This document shows positions 7,859 through 15,399 of a stretch of 15,945 bases of DNA, in pieces (the stretch's first letter is position 1; every line of letters begins with the position of its first letter). Under the pieces are notes generated by a model. The model worked only from the letters and a program-made list of their open reading frames with translations, was not told where the DNA came from and searched no databases. The DNA is from an uncultured Methanobrevibacter sp. (GTDB lineage: Archaea; Methanobacteriota; Methanobacteria; Methanobacteriales; Methanobacteriaceae), in NCBI GenBank assembly GCA_905235495.1, contig CAJOMK010000009.1, positions 1-15,945 of the forward strand. The letters are read 5' to 3'. Position numbers and translations under genes: made by a program.

Positions 7859-7898
7859 CTATCCATTATATGGATTGGACTCAGTATATGCTACACCA

Positions 7899-9377
7899 TC
7901 AATATAAAGTATGTCCCTCATAATTGATTTCACCATTGTTTTCCAAACTTGTCACATGACTATCGCCATCCAAGGTCCAGTCAGATCCAGATTCAATGAC
8001 AATATTGATTTGACTAAAGTCATCAGAAGGATTTATGGCACCGACATAACTAGATGAACTTAAAGTCATATTCAATGAACTGATTGAATCGACTACAATG
8101 TTTCCATCAAGAGTTTCATCTTTTGCATTGAATTCAAGCTCTCCACCATTGGATCCTACAGTTCCCCATTGGCTTTGGCCAGAAACACCCAATAATATTC
8201 CACTGCCGAAATTAAGTTCTGTATGGTCCAAATCAATAACCGCTTTTGTATTTGTCACATGGAACATTGGTGCAGTTTGATAGTAGTCAGAATCGCTTTC
8301 TATTGATAAAACAGAGTTCTTTGCAGTGAAAATGGATGTTCCCACATCAGCATCTCCGCTCATGCTTTGATAAATGAACACTCCACCTAAGTCAACATAT
8401 TCACCATTATCCTCTCTGTTTCCACCTGCTGCTGCAGATAAATCACAGTTTGTAAGTTCAATGCTGTTTTTACCTTCAATACAAGCAATTTGAGAAACAA
8501 ATGCAGTTCCTGTTGAATCTGCAACAGTGATGTTTCCGGTAGAATAAATGATTGGTGAACCTTTACCGCTTTCCTTGCTTACTCCAGTATTCAATACACT
8601 ATTTGTTACATGAACCTCTCCTTCACCACGGTCAGTGGCAAGAGCTGCACAGCTTTGTCCATTTGTATTGATCACTACATTCTTAGCATTGATGATACCA
8701 TTGTAGGTTGCATCAAGTCCACGTGATTTATCACTATAGGTTGTTATTTCCACATTTTGAATGTTTGCTTCGGTAGTTCCTTCCACACTGTCTTGATTGG
8801 TAGATGTTGAGTCTCCACCATTACCTGCAGGTACTTCAGAAGGAGCACCATCATCAGAACCATTACCAGAAGACATCTCAGGAGGTGTTCCACCATTTGA
8901 AGAGCTTTCCCCCAACCTATTGCCATCTACTGTAGCCACATCACTTGAAGAACTTCCTGAACTTTCTGCATTTGTTACGAAAATACCATTTGATTCTTTT
9001 GAATTATTGAAAATTTTTGTATTGGAAATGTCCAAGCTTCCATTAGCATTTACCAAAATAGCTGAATTTATTCCATAAATGTCAGCATCATCTCCAGTTG
9101 AAGCTGTATCTCCTGTCTTATTAATCAAGGAATTTGCTAATTTCAATACAACTCCATTTTTAACCAAGACTGCATTCTCATCAGAAGAGGAACTTGAAAA
9201 CAATCCATTATCATAACTTGTATCCTCTCCATCAACAGCTAAGTTTCCCTTATCTTGAAGTGCATTTGCATCAACATCTATTGAAGCACCATTACATGAT
9301 TGCATAGTGAATGCAAAGGCACCGGCACAAATTATTACTATCATTGCAATTATTGCAACTAAGATTTTTTTGTTCAT
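7899..9377 (-). CDS. Secreted beta-helix adhesin-like protein, C-terminus shifted
   Basis: This is a surface protein of unknown ligand. From ATG 9377 it has 492 residues: a signal or anchor helix at about 5-24 (MNKKILVAIIAMIV), then short repeated beta-strand units rich in Asn, Thr, Ser and Gly (for example SDENAVLVKNG, NSAILVNANGSLDISN, SRGLDATYNGIINAKNV near 218-234, CAALATDRGEGEVHVTNS, SPIIYSTGNITVADS, SDYYQTAPMFHVTNTKAVIDL), as in right-handed parallel beta-helices. A flexible Gly/Ser/Pro linker interrupts them at about 136-199. The pattern resembles proteins I recall from gut Firmicutes, so transfer between gut residents is possible. ATG 9377 is chosen over the upstream TTG (9395) because MNKKIL matches the binding protein's N-terminus and a TATA box lies 27 bases before it. 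The frame ends at TGA 7899. Shifting frame at that point adds about 14 codons (IDGVAYTESNPYNG) to a TAG at 7859, next to the terminator. A small indel has thus replaced the natural end. Confidence 0.8.
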   Translation of the reverse strand: MNKKILVAIIAMIVIICAGAFAFTMQSCNGASIDVDANALQDKGNLAVDGEDTSYDNGLFSSSSSDENAVLVKNGVVLKLANSLINKTGDTASTGDDADIYGINSAILVNANGSLDISNTKIFNNSKESNGIFVTNAESSGSSSSDVATVDGNRLGESSSNGGTPPEMSSGNGSDDGAPSEVPAGNGGDSTSTNQDSVEGTTEANIQNVEITTYSDKSRGLDATYNGIINAKNVVINTNGQSCAALATDRGEGEVHVTNSVLNTGVSKESGKGSPIIYSTGNITVADSTGTAFVSQIACIEGKNSIELTNCDLSAAAGGNREDNGEYVDLGGVFIYQSMSGDADVGTSIFTAKNSVLSIESDSDYYQTAPMFHVTNTKAVIDLDHTELNFGSGILLGVSGQSQWGTVGSNGGELEFNAKDETLDGNIVVDSISSLNMTLSSSSYVGAINPSDDFSQINIVIESGSDWTLDGDSHVTSLENNGEINYEGHTLY

Positions 9378-9400
9378 AGGAATTAATAACTCCAATGTAT

Positions 9401-9410
9401 ATTATAAATT
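9401..9410 (-). promoter_or_regulatory. TATA box of the beta-helix gene; transcript may be leaderless
   Basis: On the - strand AATTTATAAT (9410-9401) is centred about 27 bases upstream of ATG 9377, so initiation should fall on or next to the start codon. The only ribosome-binding-like sequence, GGAG at 9390-9393, is 12 bases from the ATG, which is too far. Together these favour leaderless translation. Confidence 0.5.
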
Positions 9411-9574
9411 TTTTACACTTAGTTAAGTATTAATTTCAAAATGAAAAAATATCTTTTAGAAAAAATCAAATCTAAAATTTTTCAAAAATCATAAAAAAAA
9501 TAGAAATTTCTTAAAAAATTTGATGAAACTTTTCGTCTAAGAAACAAGTGTAAGTTTAATTAATATAAAATATA

Positions 9575-9621
9575 AAATAAAAAAAGAAATTAAGATAAAC
9601 TATAAAATAATTATAGCTATC
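9575..9621 (-). terminator. bioD terminator
   Basis: On the - strand after the bioD stop, GATAGCTATAA (9621-9611) pairs with TTATAGTTTATC (9605-9594), with a small asymmetric bulge and a five-base loop. TTAATTTC and a T7 run follow. This suggests that the bioB-bioD transcript ends before the beta-helix gene. Confidence 0.55.
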
Positions 9622-9640
9622 TTCAATATAATGAATAATA

Positions 9641-10342
9641 TTATTTGAAATATGAAATCAATTCATCCACATCTACATCAGGCAGTAAATTTTTATCATT
9701 TTGATAAACTTTTGCTATTACTGGAACATCACAAAGATCTTCAACCATTTTGATGTTGTCATTTTCCATAAGTTCATCCTTGTAGTTGTTCATGATGATA
9801 CCACACACATGAATATTTCTGTTTTTCAGATATTCAACTGTGGTGACAATTGAGTTGATGGTTCCAAGTCCAGCATCAGCAATGAGTATGACATCAAGGT
9901 CAAGATATTTTATTATGTCCTCCAACATGATGTTGTTTTCATCATCTTTTCCTTCGTAACGTATAGGACAAACTATACCTCCACTTCCTTCCATTACGAT
10001 ATAATCATATTTTCTGGACACTTTTTCATAAGCTTCCTTAACAGTTTTTAGATTTACAGGATTTCCTTCAATCTGACTTGCAAGGTGAGGTGAAACTTCA
10101 GTTTCATAGATGTATGGAACTAAAAAGTCTGTATCTTCTTCTAAGCCAGCCACGGATAATACTTCTACAGCATCTCTAGGAATCAAAGAACCGTTTTTAT
10201 CCTTTATAGCTCCACTTAAAGCTGCCTTGAAATAAGTAGCGCCATATCCCATTTCTCTAACGTATTTGAGCAACAATCCAGTTACATATGTCTTTCCAAT
10301 ATCTGTACCTGTTCCTACAACGAAAATTCCTTTTGACATCAT
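9641..10342 (-). CDS. bioD: Dethiobiotin synthetase
   Basis: BioD closes the ureido ring of dethiobiotin from DAPA, CO2 and ATP, the penultimate step of biotin synthesis. The 233-residue protein has the normal length. The N-terminal P-loop GTGTDIGKT is at 10-18, with K17 and T18 for phosphate binding. YIVMEGSGGIVCPI, around residue 115-128, corresponds to the family's VEGAGG segment. GIIMNNY further on matches the nucleotide-recognition loop. Two adjacent ATGs are possible: AGGTG sits two bases before the first and five before the second, and the second spacing agrees better with other genes here, so the true protein may lack one Met. It follows bioB by 63 bases on the same strand with no terminator visible between, so the two probably share a transcript. 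Confidence 0.95.
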   Translation of the reverse strand: MMSKGIFVVGTGTDIGKTYVTGLLLKYVREMGYGATYFKAALSGAIKDKNGSLIPRDAVEVLSVAGLEEDTDFLVPYIYETEVSPHLASQIEGNPVNLKTVKEAYEKVSRKYDYIVMEGSGGIVCPIRYEGKDDENNIMLEDIIKYLDLDVILIADAGLGTINSIVTTVEYLKNRNIHVCGIIMNNYKDELMENDNIKMVEDLCDVPVIAKVYQNDKNLLPDVDVDELISYFK

Positions 10343-10405
10343 TACACCTGATTGATAAAGAATAAATTTAACTATTTGATATTATAAACAATTCAAAAAA
10401 TATCA

Positions 10406-11380
10406 CTATTTAAGATTATAAACTATTTCAAAACCTAATTCATCCAATAGCTTCAAGTCATCATCCATCTCTAACCCTTGAGTTGTAAGCATATTTCCCA
10501 AGATTCCTGCATTTGCACCTGACTGGAATGCCTTTCTTCCATTGTCTCCTAAAAGCGCTCTTCCTCCAGCCATACGAATATATGCATCAGGATTGATGAA
10601 TCTGAATATTGCAATTATTCTGCAGGTTTCATCATTAGATAAAATTTCATTGTTTTCAACAGGAGTTCCTTTGATTGGATTCAATACATTGATTGGTATT
10701 GACTTAACATTGAACTCTCTTAACTGCAATGCCAAATCAATTCTATCTTCAAAGCTTTCACCCATTCCGAATATGCCCCCACTGCAGATCATGATGTTTT
10801 CATTGTGAATCATTTCTACAGTGTCAAACTTTTCATCATAAGAGTGGGTGGTGCAGATTTCCTTGAAGTAATTCCTTGAGCTTTCAAGATTATTGTGAAT
10901 CCTATCCACACCTGCATCTTTAAGTTCTGCAATTTGATCATTTGTCATCAGCCCTAATGAAACACAGATTTTAATGTCCTTCTTTTCTTTCTTTAGCTCT
11001 TCAATTAGACTAGATATGGTTTCAAAGTCCTTTTTGGTTATTTTTCTGCCTGAAGCAACATAGGATATTCTCTTGAATCCTGAATTGTAAATGGCCAATG
11101 ACCTTTCCTTCAATTCATCCTTGGATAGGAGAGGATAGATTTCTATATCTGTATCATAATGATTTGATTGAGCACAGAACTTGCAGTTTTCACCACATCT
11201 TCCACTTTTTACATTGATTAACATACATGCATCGAATGAATTACCGCAAAATGACTTCCTTATTTCATTTGCTGCATTTGTCAAATCATCTAAAGGAACA
11301 TCAATCAAATTCATTGCATCTTTTTTAGTGACTTTGTAATTATTCAATACCTTATCTTTTAGTTCGTTTACATCAAACAT
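10406..11380 (-). CDS. bioB: Biotin synthase, radical SAM, type II cysteine pattern
   Basis: BioB inserts sulfur into dethiobiotin to make biotin, using a [4Fe-4S] radical-SAM cluster and a second iron-sulfur cluster as sulfur source. Numbered from ATG 11380 (324 residues), C62, C66 and C69 (CGENCKFC) bind the SAM cluster. The classical second-cluster ligands correspond to S106 (RISYVASGR, where E. coli and B. subtilis have Cys), C139 (KICVSLG), C199 (CSGGIFGMGE) and the arginine in YIRMAGGR. The Cys-to-Ser change, with two extra cysteines C45 and C52 (CGNSFDAC), matches what I recall of the type II BioBs of strict anaerobes, which carry a [4Fe-5S] cluster. A start at 11395 (329 residues) is also open. 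I prefer 11380 because MFDVNELKDKVL lines up with bacterial N-termini, GTGGT precedes it, and a TATA-like element lies about 27 bases upstream. It heads a bioB-bioD unit. Confidence 0.95.
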   Translation of the reverse strand: MFDVNELKDKVLNNYKVTKKDAMNLIDVPLDDLTNAANEIRKSFCGNSFDACMLINVKSGRCGENCKFCAQSNHYDTDIEIYPLLSKDELKERSLAIYNSGFKRISYVASGRKITKKDFETISSLIEELKKEKKDIKICVSLGLMTNDQIAELKDAGVDRIHNNLESSRNYFKEICTTHSYDEKFDTVEMIHNENIMICSGGIFGMGESFEDRIDLALQLREFNVKSIPINVLNPIKGTPVENNEILSNDETCRIIAIFRFINPDAYIRMAGGRALLGDNGRKAFQSGANAGILGNMLTTQGLEMDDDLKLLDELGFEIVYNLK

Positions 11381-11401
11381 TATACCACTAAACATTACAA
11401 T

Positions 11402-11449
11402 TGTTATAAAAAATAACTATTATTATTCTTAAAAATTTAAGTTATAAAA
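11402..11449 (-). promoter_or_regulatory. Two TATA-like elements upstream of bioB
   Basis: On the - strand TTTTTATAAC occurs twice (ending at 11441 and 11403), 38 bases apart. The nearer one predicts initiation around 11380, at the preferred ATG; the farther one gives a leader of about 38 bases. Between them is a 14-base palindrome, CTTAAAAATTTAAG (11428-11441). At 11397-11404 is ACAATTGT. Either palindrome could be a regulator site for biotin control, but AT-rich DNA yields such palindromes easily. Confidence 0.4.
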
Positions 11450-11453
11450 ATTA

Positions 11454-11496
11454 AATAAAAAAATTTTGGTCAAGGTTTTGGCCGAAGGCCAAAAGC
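11454..11496 (-). terminator. trmI 3' hairpin plus conserved tail, probable terminator
   Basis: On the - strand just after trmI, TTTTGGCC and GGCCAAAA pair around a TTC loop (11495-11477). ACCTTGACCAAAA and a run of seven T follow. It matches the element after leuS in loop, tail and position, while the stem bases differ in a paired way. The string CAAAACCTTGACCAAAA is identical at both sites. It separates trmI from bioB. Confidence 0.72.
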
Positions 11497-11500
11497 TTGT

Positions 11501-12232
11501 TTAAAGTTTTCTAGCAAAAACCAAATAACCGCTATGACCAACCATTCTTGTTTTTGGTCTGGTTCCTTGATGTCTTATTTCCATTTCACGTTCTAATGTT
11601 TCAAGAATGGTGAGATCTCTGAAACCTAATTTCTTAGCGACTCTATATGCTATTTCAGCTTGGTCAATATATGGAGCATAAACCGCAAGCCATCCTCCAA
11701 GTCTTAATGCCTTTTTGACATCTTCAAATATTTCAAATGGCTTTGGAAGATCGAGGAAAATCAAATCAATCTCTTCTTCATCGATTCCATCCTTCATGTT
11801 TTGGTTTTTGACTACGATGTTCTTGATTCCAAAATCCTCAATGTTCTTTTGAGCAACTTCTGCAAAGTCTTCCCTAATTTCATAAGTGAATACCTTACCC
11901 TTTTCTCCAACAACATTTCCGAAGTTCAAAGCAATTGCTCCAGCACCAGTACCTGCATCCACTACTCTGTCTCCTGAACCTAATCCAGTACGGGCAAGAA
12001 CTGTGCCAATATCCTTTTGAATGAGAATGGAACAACGTCTGTCCATCAAATCAATGAAATCATTTACAGTTGGCTTGATAACCTTAAACTCCTTATTTAA
12101 ATGAGTGATTATTGTATCACCAATAGTAGCTCTTTCCATTTGCTCTTTTTTTATGATACCTAAATCAGTCTGGAATTCTCTGTCTTCCTTAATTAGGTAT
12201 TTCTTTCCTCTTTCATCCATTAAAACCTTCAA
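11501..12232 (-). CDS. trmI: tRNA (adenine-N1)-methyltransferase, archaeal TrmI
   Basis: TrmI methylates N1 of adenine in the T-loop of tRNAs (positions 57/58 in archaea) with S-adenosylmethionine, stabilising tRNA folding. The 243 residues comprise a small N-terminal beta domain (about 1-55, MKVLMDERGKKYLI) and a Rossmann methyltransferase fold. The SAM loop VVDAGTGAGAIAL is at 90-102, the acidic ribose-binding region at YEIRED (117-122), and the catalytic-face motif LDLPKP at 160-165. The C-terminal EMEIRHQGTRPKTRM segment is typical of the GCD14/TrmI family. The start is TTG at 12232: a perfect GGTGAT lies three bases upstream, the same spacing as leuS. ATG four codons later (12220) is a weaker alternative with AAGG in front. 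The 3' end carries the leuS-like hairpin. It is separated from hef by 245 bases holding its own TATA box. Confidence 0.93.
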   Translation of the reverse strand: MKVLMDERGKKYLIKEDREFQTDLGIIKKEQMERATIGDTIITHLNKEFKVIKPTVNDFIDLMDRRCSILIQKDIGTVLARTGLGSGDRVVDAGTGAGAIALNFGNVVGEKGKVFTYEIREDFAEVAQKNIEDFGIKNIVVKNQNMKDGIDEEEIDLIFLDLPKPFEIFEDVKKALRLGGWLAVYAPYIDQAEIAYRVAKKLGFRDLTILETLEREMEIRHQGTRPKTRMVGHSGYLVFARKL

Positions 12233-12280
12233 ATAATCACCATCTAAATGAAATTTGTATAATTGAAAAGTAATTGAATC

Positions 12281-12290
12281 AATATAAAAA
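12281..12290 (-). promoter_or_regulatory. Probable trmI TATA box
   Basis: TTTTTATATT on the - strand lies about 50 bases upstream of the TTG start. Initiation near 12258 would give a leader of about 25 bases ending in the GGTGAT site at 12236-12241. Confidence 0.5.
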
Positions 12291-12330
12291 AATTAATTTG
12301 GAACTAATAGTTATTTTTAGCTTTTATAAT

Positions 12331-12391
12331 ATATAATAATTTTTTTAAAAAGTGAAAAAAGAAATATAATAATTTTTTAAAAAAGTGAAAA
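12331..12391. repeat. Two near-identical 28-base direct repeats in the hef-trmI gap
   Basis: Copies at 12331-12358 and 12364-12391 share ATATAATAA, then a T run, an A run and GTGAAAA. They differ only in the split of the run (T7A5 versus T6A6). The period is 33 bases. Further GTGAAAA and GTTAAAA variants continue to about 12470. On the - strand this gives T-rich DNA with short T/A stems just downstream of hef, suited to transcription termination; no other gene is present here. Confidence 0.6.
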
Positions 12392-12477
12392 GTAAAGAAA
12401 TGAAAAAATTAAAAAATGTTAAAAATTAAAAAAAAAAGTTAAAAGTGAAAAAATGTTAAAAAAAGGTAAAATAAAAA

Positions 12478-14982
12478 TTATTTAAGTCTCTTTTGATTAT
12501 CATCTTTTTTGAAGTAGAGATATTTGCCGTCGATAACTTCACGAATGTTCTTTGCAGTCTTTTTACCTATTCCTTCAACTTCCTGAAGTTTCTTTTCATC
12601 TGCTTCAAGAACTTTCCTGACAGTACCGAAGTGTTCCAAGAGTCTCTTTGCATGAACAGGCCCTATTCCTGGCAATGATTCGATTATGAACAATTGCTGT
12701 TCCCAAAGGTTTTGAGGTTTCCTTTCTGTTCTGATTTGAATACTGCGTTTTTCACCTTTCTGCTCTCTGATTGCAATTCTTTTAATCATTGCAGCGGTGT
12801 CTTCAGCAGTTCTTGTTGGAATGATGCTTATGCCATAATCAAGTGCGATTGAAGTCATTGCACCTCTGATTGCGTTTGGATTGATGAATCCTGAATAAAA
12901 ATCATCTCCTTCAAGGATCATAATTGGCTTTTTGAACTCTTCCATCATCATTCTTGCCTGTTTGAAGAGTCTCTTATCCACTATTGAATCAACAAAGTCC
13001 TTTGCAGTCTTTCTTTCAATAGCGACCTCTTCACTGACTTGATAATCTGCAACAGACATGGCATTTACCTTGACTTTAACACCAATGGTGTCCAATGCTC
13101 TGATGACTTTGGAGTTTCCTTCCCTTGAATCAACATAAACCACCAATTGCTGATTTTGAGGATTCTTAGCAAGCTCTTCATAAATGGAGTCTTCTAAAGA
13201 TTGTTTTTCTTTTTCTTCTTGCTGCCTGATTTCTTCCAGCTTGCTTTCATTTTCATTCTCTAGATTAATTTCCTCAATGTCTTCATCGTTGGTTTCTTCC
13301 TCAAGAGCATCTTCCATATCATTATCCACTGGATCCTCTACAATTGAAGGTTCTCTCTTTCCAATAACCTTAACGTTACGCTCTACCTCAATCTTTTCTG
13401 CAGCGTTAAGCTTAAGCTCTTCAATTGCCTTTTGTGTTGCGATCTGTGATTTCATTCTGGACTCCCTTCTCACACTGGTCCAGTAATATCCTTCATCAAT
13501 TGTCTTTTTGGTAATCAATACCTTCATTCTACCTGAAGATTTACGTCCGGTCCTTCCTCTTCTTTGAATCATACGGATTTCAGATGGAACAGGTTCGTAT
13601 AGGATTACTAAATCAACTGCAGGGATGTCAATACCCTCTTCTGCAACGCTTGTTGAGATTAAAACATCATAGTTTCCTGTTTTGAATGATTTGATAATAT
13701 TTTTCTGCTCTTTTTGGGTCAATCCTTTCTTGCCGTCACTTGTTCCTTGGCCATAGAACCTTACGCTCTTGATTCCCTCTTTTTCACATCTTTCGTGAAT
13801 CATGTCCAAGGTGTCTCTAAATTGTGTGAAGACTATGATTTTTGGACTGTCTTCATTTTTTCCCTCTTCCCTAAGGGATTTCAATCTTGTCTGACCATCC
13901 ATACCAAGTTCAATCTTAAGGAGTTCTATGAGGTTTTTCATCTTTGGATGCTCAAGACCATATTCCTCTGCCTCTTTAGCGAGATAAACTGCCTTTGAGA
14001 AATTAGGATCAAACAAAATGTTTTTTGCAGCACGAGTTGTTTTCTTCCTGAGCCTACCTACATAATCGTTGAATGGAGCAACTCCCTGACTTTCCAAGAG
14101 TCCCAATGCATGCTGCAAGTTGATTACAGCCGATAGAATTGATATTGCCTGGAAACATTCCTTAGGAGGATTTACTGACTGCCCTATTTTCCTTTGAACC
14201 CTTGACCTTGCCTTTAGGATATCCCTTTTGTTTACAGATACTGTGTTGATTATGCCTAAATCCTTCAATCCTTTCAACCTGACCTTCAAGGCTTTATTGA
14301 TCAAATCTCTGATTTTTTCAAGCCTTGGACCCATTTCCACCTTAATCCAATCTATATTGATTGGGTTGAAATATGGCTTTACATCAGGGTCATCTTCAGT
14401 CTTGATGGTAATGTCTTGAATGAACAGGTTTTCGCAAACTTCCTTGATTTTGTTCTTGTCATGTCCTGGAGAAGCGGTAAGACCTAAAATAAGATGGTTT
14501 TGACATTCCTTTACATATCTTGATGCAAGATAAACATAGGAATATGATCCTACAGCGTGGTGACACTCATCAAAAACAACCAAGGACACATCGTCTAAAC
14601 TGTATCTTTCATTCAACAAGTCAGACTCTACGGTTTGTGGTGTTGCACAGATAACCTGTGACTCTCTCCAACGCTTTTCCCTTTCATCTGTCTTTACAGC
14701 CCCGGTAATGGAGGTGCAAGGAACATTCAGAAAGTGCTTAAAGTTTTCTTCATGCTGTATGGTTAATGGTTTACTTGGAGCTAAAATAAGAATTTTTAAT
14801 CCTTTAAATTTTTGAAGCCTATCTGCAGCTACGAGTATTGCTATGATTGTCTTACCTAAAGCTGTTGGAGCAACAATCATGGTGTTTCCATTTTTTAATA
14901 CATCTGCAGCCAATACTTGCTGATATATTCTAGCTTCCGCTGAATTCGGCCTAATTAAAGGATGTTCAATATAAGTAACCAT
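12478..14982 (-). CDS. hef: Hef helicase-nuclease (FANCM/XPF family)
   Basis: Hef remodels and cuts branched DNA at stalled replication forks in Euryarchaeota. The 834 residues follow the full-length family order. The SF2 helicase has Walker A APTALGKT (38-45), DECH (138-141), TAS (169-171), a helical insert at about 200-350, and motif VI QRRGRTGR (473-480). An acidic, Glu/Gln-rich linker (about 545-605) joins it to the XPF-type nuclease. The nuclease carries VDSREG (D618) and the ERKTAKD catalytic motif at 656-662, giving the ERKx3D signature intact. Two helix-hairpin-helix motifs end the protein (LPGIGPVHAKRL near 770, VEGIGKKTAKNI near 803). All catalytic motifs are present, so both activities are expected. 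ATG 14982 has no ribosome-binding site, and TATA-like elements lie 28-36 bases upstream, so the mRNA is leaderless or nearly so. It is monocistronic as far as the gaps show. Confidence 0.97.
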   Translation of the reverse strand: MVTYIEHPLIRPNSAEARIYQQVLAADVLKNGNTMIVAPTALGKTIIAILVAADRLQKFKGLKILILAPSKPLTIQHEENFKHFLNVPCTSITGAVKTDEREKRWRESQVICATPQTVESDLLNERYSLDDVSLVVFDECHHAVGSYSYVYLASRYVKECQNHLILGLTASPGHDKNKIKEVCENLFIQDITIKTEDDPDVKPYFNPINIDWIKVEMGPRLEKIRDLINKALKVRLKGLKDLGIINTVSVNKRDILKARSRVQRKIGQSVNPPKECFQAISILSAVINLQHALGLLESQGVAPFNDYVGRLRKKTTRAAKNILFDPNFSKAVYLAKEAEEYGLEHPKMKNLIELLKIELGMDGQTRLKSLREEGKNEDSPKIIVFTQFRDTLDMIHERCEKEGIKSVRFYGQGTSDGKKGLTQKEQKNIIKSFKTGNYDVLISTSVAEEGIDIPAVDLVILYEPVPSEIRMIQRRGRTGRKSSGRMKVLITKKTIDEGYYWTSVRRESRMKSQIATQKAIEELKLNAAEKIEVERNVKVIGKREPSIVEDPVDNDMEDALEEETNDEDIEEINLENENESKLEEIRQQEEKEKQSLEDSIYEELAKNPQNQQLVVYVDSREGNSKVIRALDTIGVKVKVNAMSVADYQVSEEVAIERKTAKDFVDSIVDKRLFKQARMMMEEFKKPIMILEGDDFYSGFINPNAIRGAMTSIALDYGISIIPTRTAEDTAAMIKRIAIREQKGEKRSIQIRTERKPQNLWEQQLFIIESLPGIGPVHAKRLLEHFGTVRKVLEADEKKLQEVEGIGKKTAKNIREVIDGKYLYFKKDDNQKRLK

Positions 14983-15005
14983 AAAGTAATATATGAAATA
15001 AATTG

Positions 15006-15021
15006 TATTTAAATATTTATA
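15006..15021 (-). promoter_or_regulatory. hef TATA region; leaderless or very short leader
   Basis: On the - strand TATAAATATTTAAATA spans 15021-15006. TATAAATA is centred about 36 bases and TTTAAATA about 28 bases upstream of the hef ATG. Initiation would fall zero to nine bases before the start codon, consistent with the missing ribosome-binding site. Confidence 0.5.
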
Positions 15022-15088
15022 GACAGAGCCTATGAAAAGTATTATTTTATTTTAATATTGATTTTATATCGTTATTTTTTTTAGTTTT

Positions 15089-15156
15089 ATTAGAAAATTG
15101 ACTTTATTTCATATTTTAAAAAATTATTTCTGTTAAAAAAATTAGAAAATTGACTT
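15089..15156. repeat. 16-base direct repeat upstream of hef
   Basis: ATTAGAAAATTGACTT occurs at 15089-15104 and 15141-15156, and each copy is followed by NATTTC. The period is 52 bases. A second pair, TTAAATAATGAAA at 15201-15213 and 15252-15264, has period 51. The 417-base gap 14983-15399 holds no gene; beyond the hef promoter, these repeats and the adhesin terminator I see only AT-rich sequence. A decayed tandem repeat of about 52 bases or regulator sites are both possible. Confidence 0.5.
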
Positions 15157-15333
15157 GATTTCGTGAATAAATTTTGATTATGAAATTGAAAAAATAGCAT
15201 TTAAATAATGAAATAAATAAAAAATCTATTTCTAACTTAAGAAATTGGTTCTTAAATAATGAAAACCCGTTTTAAAAAATAGTTTTTTAATAAAAAGAGT
15301 TTTAATCAAAAGTTTTGAAAAAAATAAAAGAAG

Positions 15334-15364
15334 AAAATCAATAGTTTTAAAAACTATCAATTTT
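15334..15364 (-). terminator. Adhesin-gene terminator hairpin
   Basis: ATAGTTT (15341-15347) and AAACTAT (15351-15357) pair around a three-base loop. After a two-base internal mismatch the outer AAAAT/ATTTT arms pair again, giving a 31-base imperfect palindrome. It lies about 36 bases downstream of the adhesin stop on the - strand and ends in TTTT, consistent with a terminator. Confidence 0.5.
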
Positions 15365-15399
15365 CATAATTTCCTAAATTGTGTTTATCCTTTTTCTAC

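Noticed and set aside
12331..12470. A CRISPR array or leader in the AT-rich repeats after hef
   Set aside because: There are only two longer copies, with a five-base gap instead of unique spacers, and the sequence is nearly all A and T.
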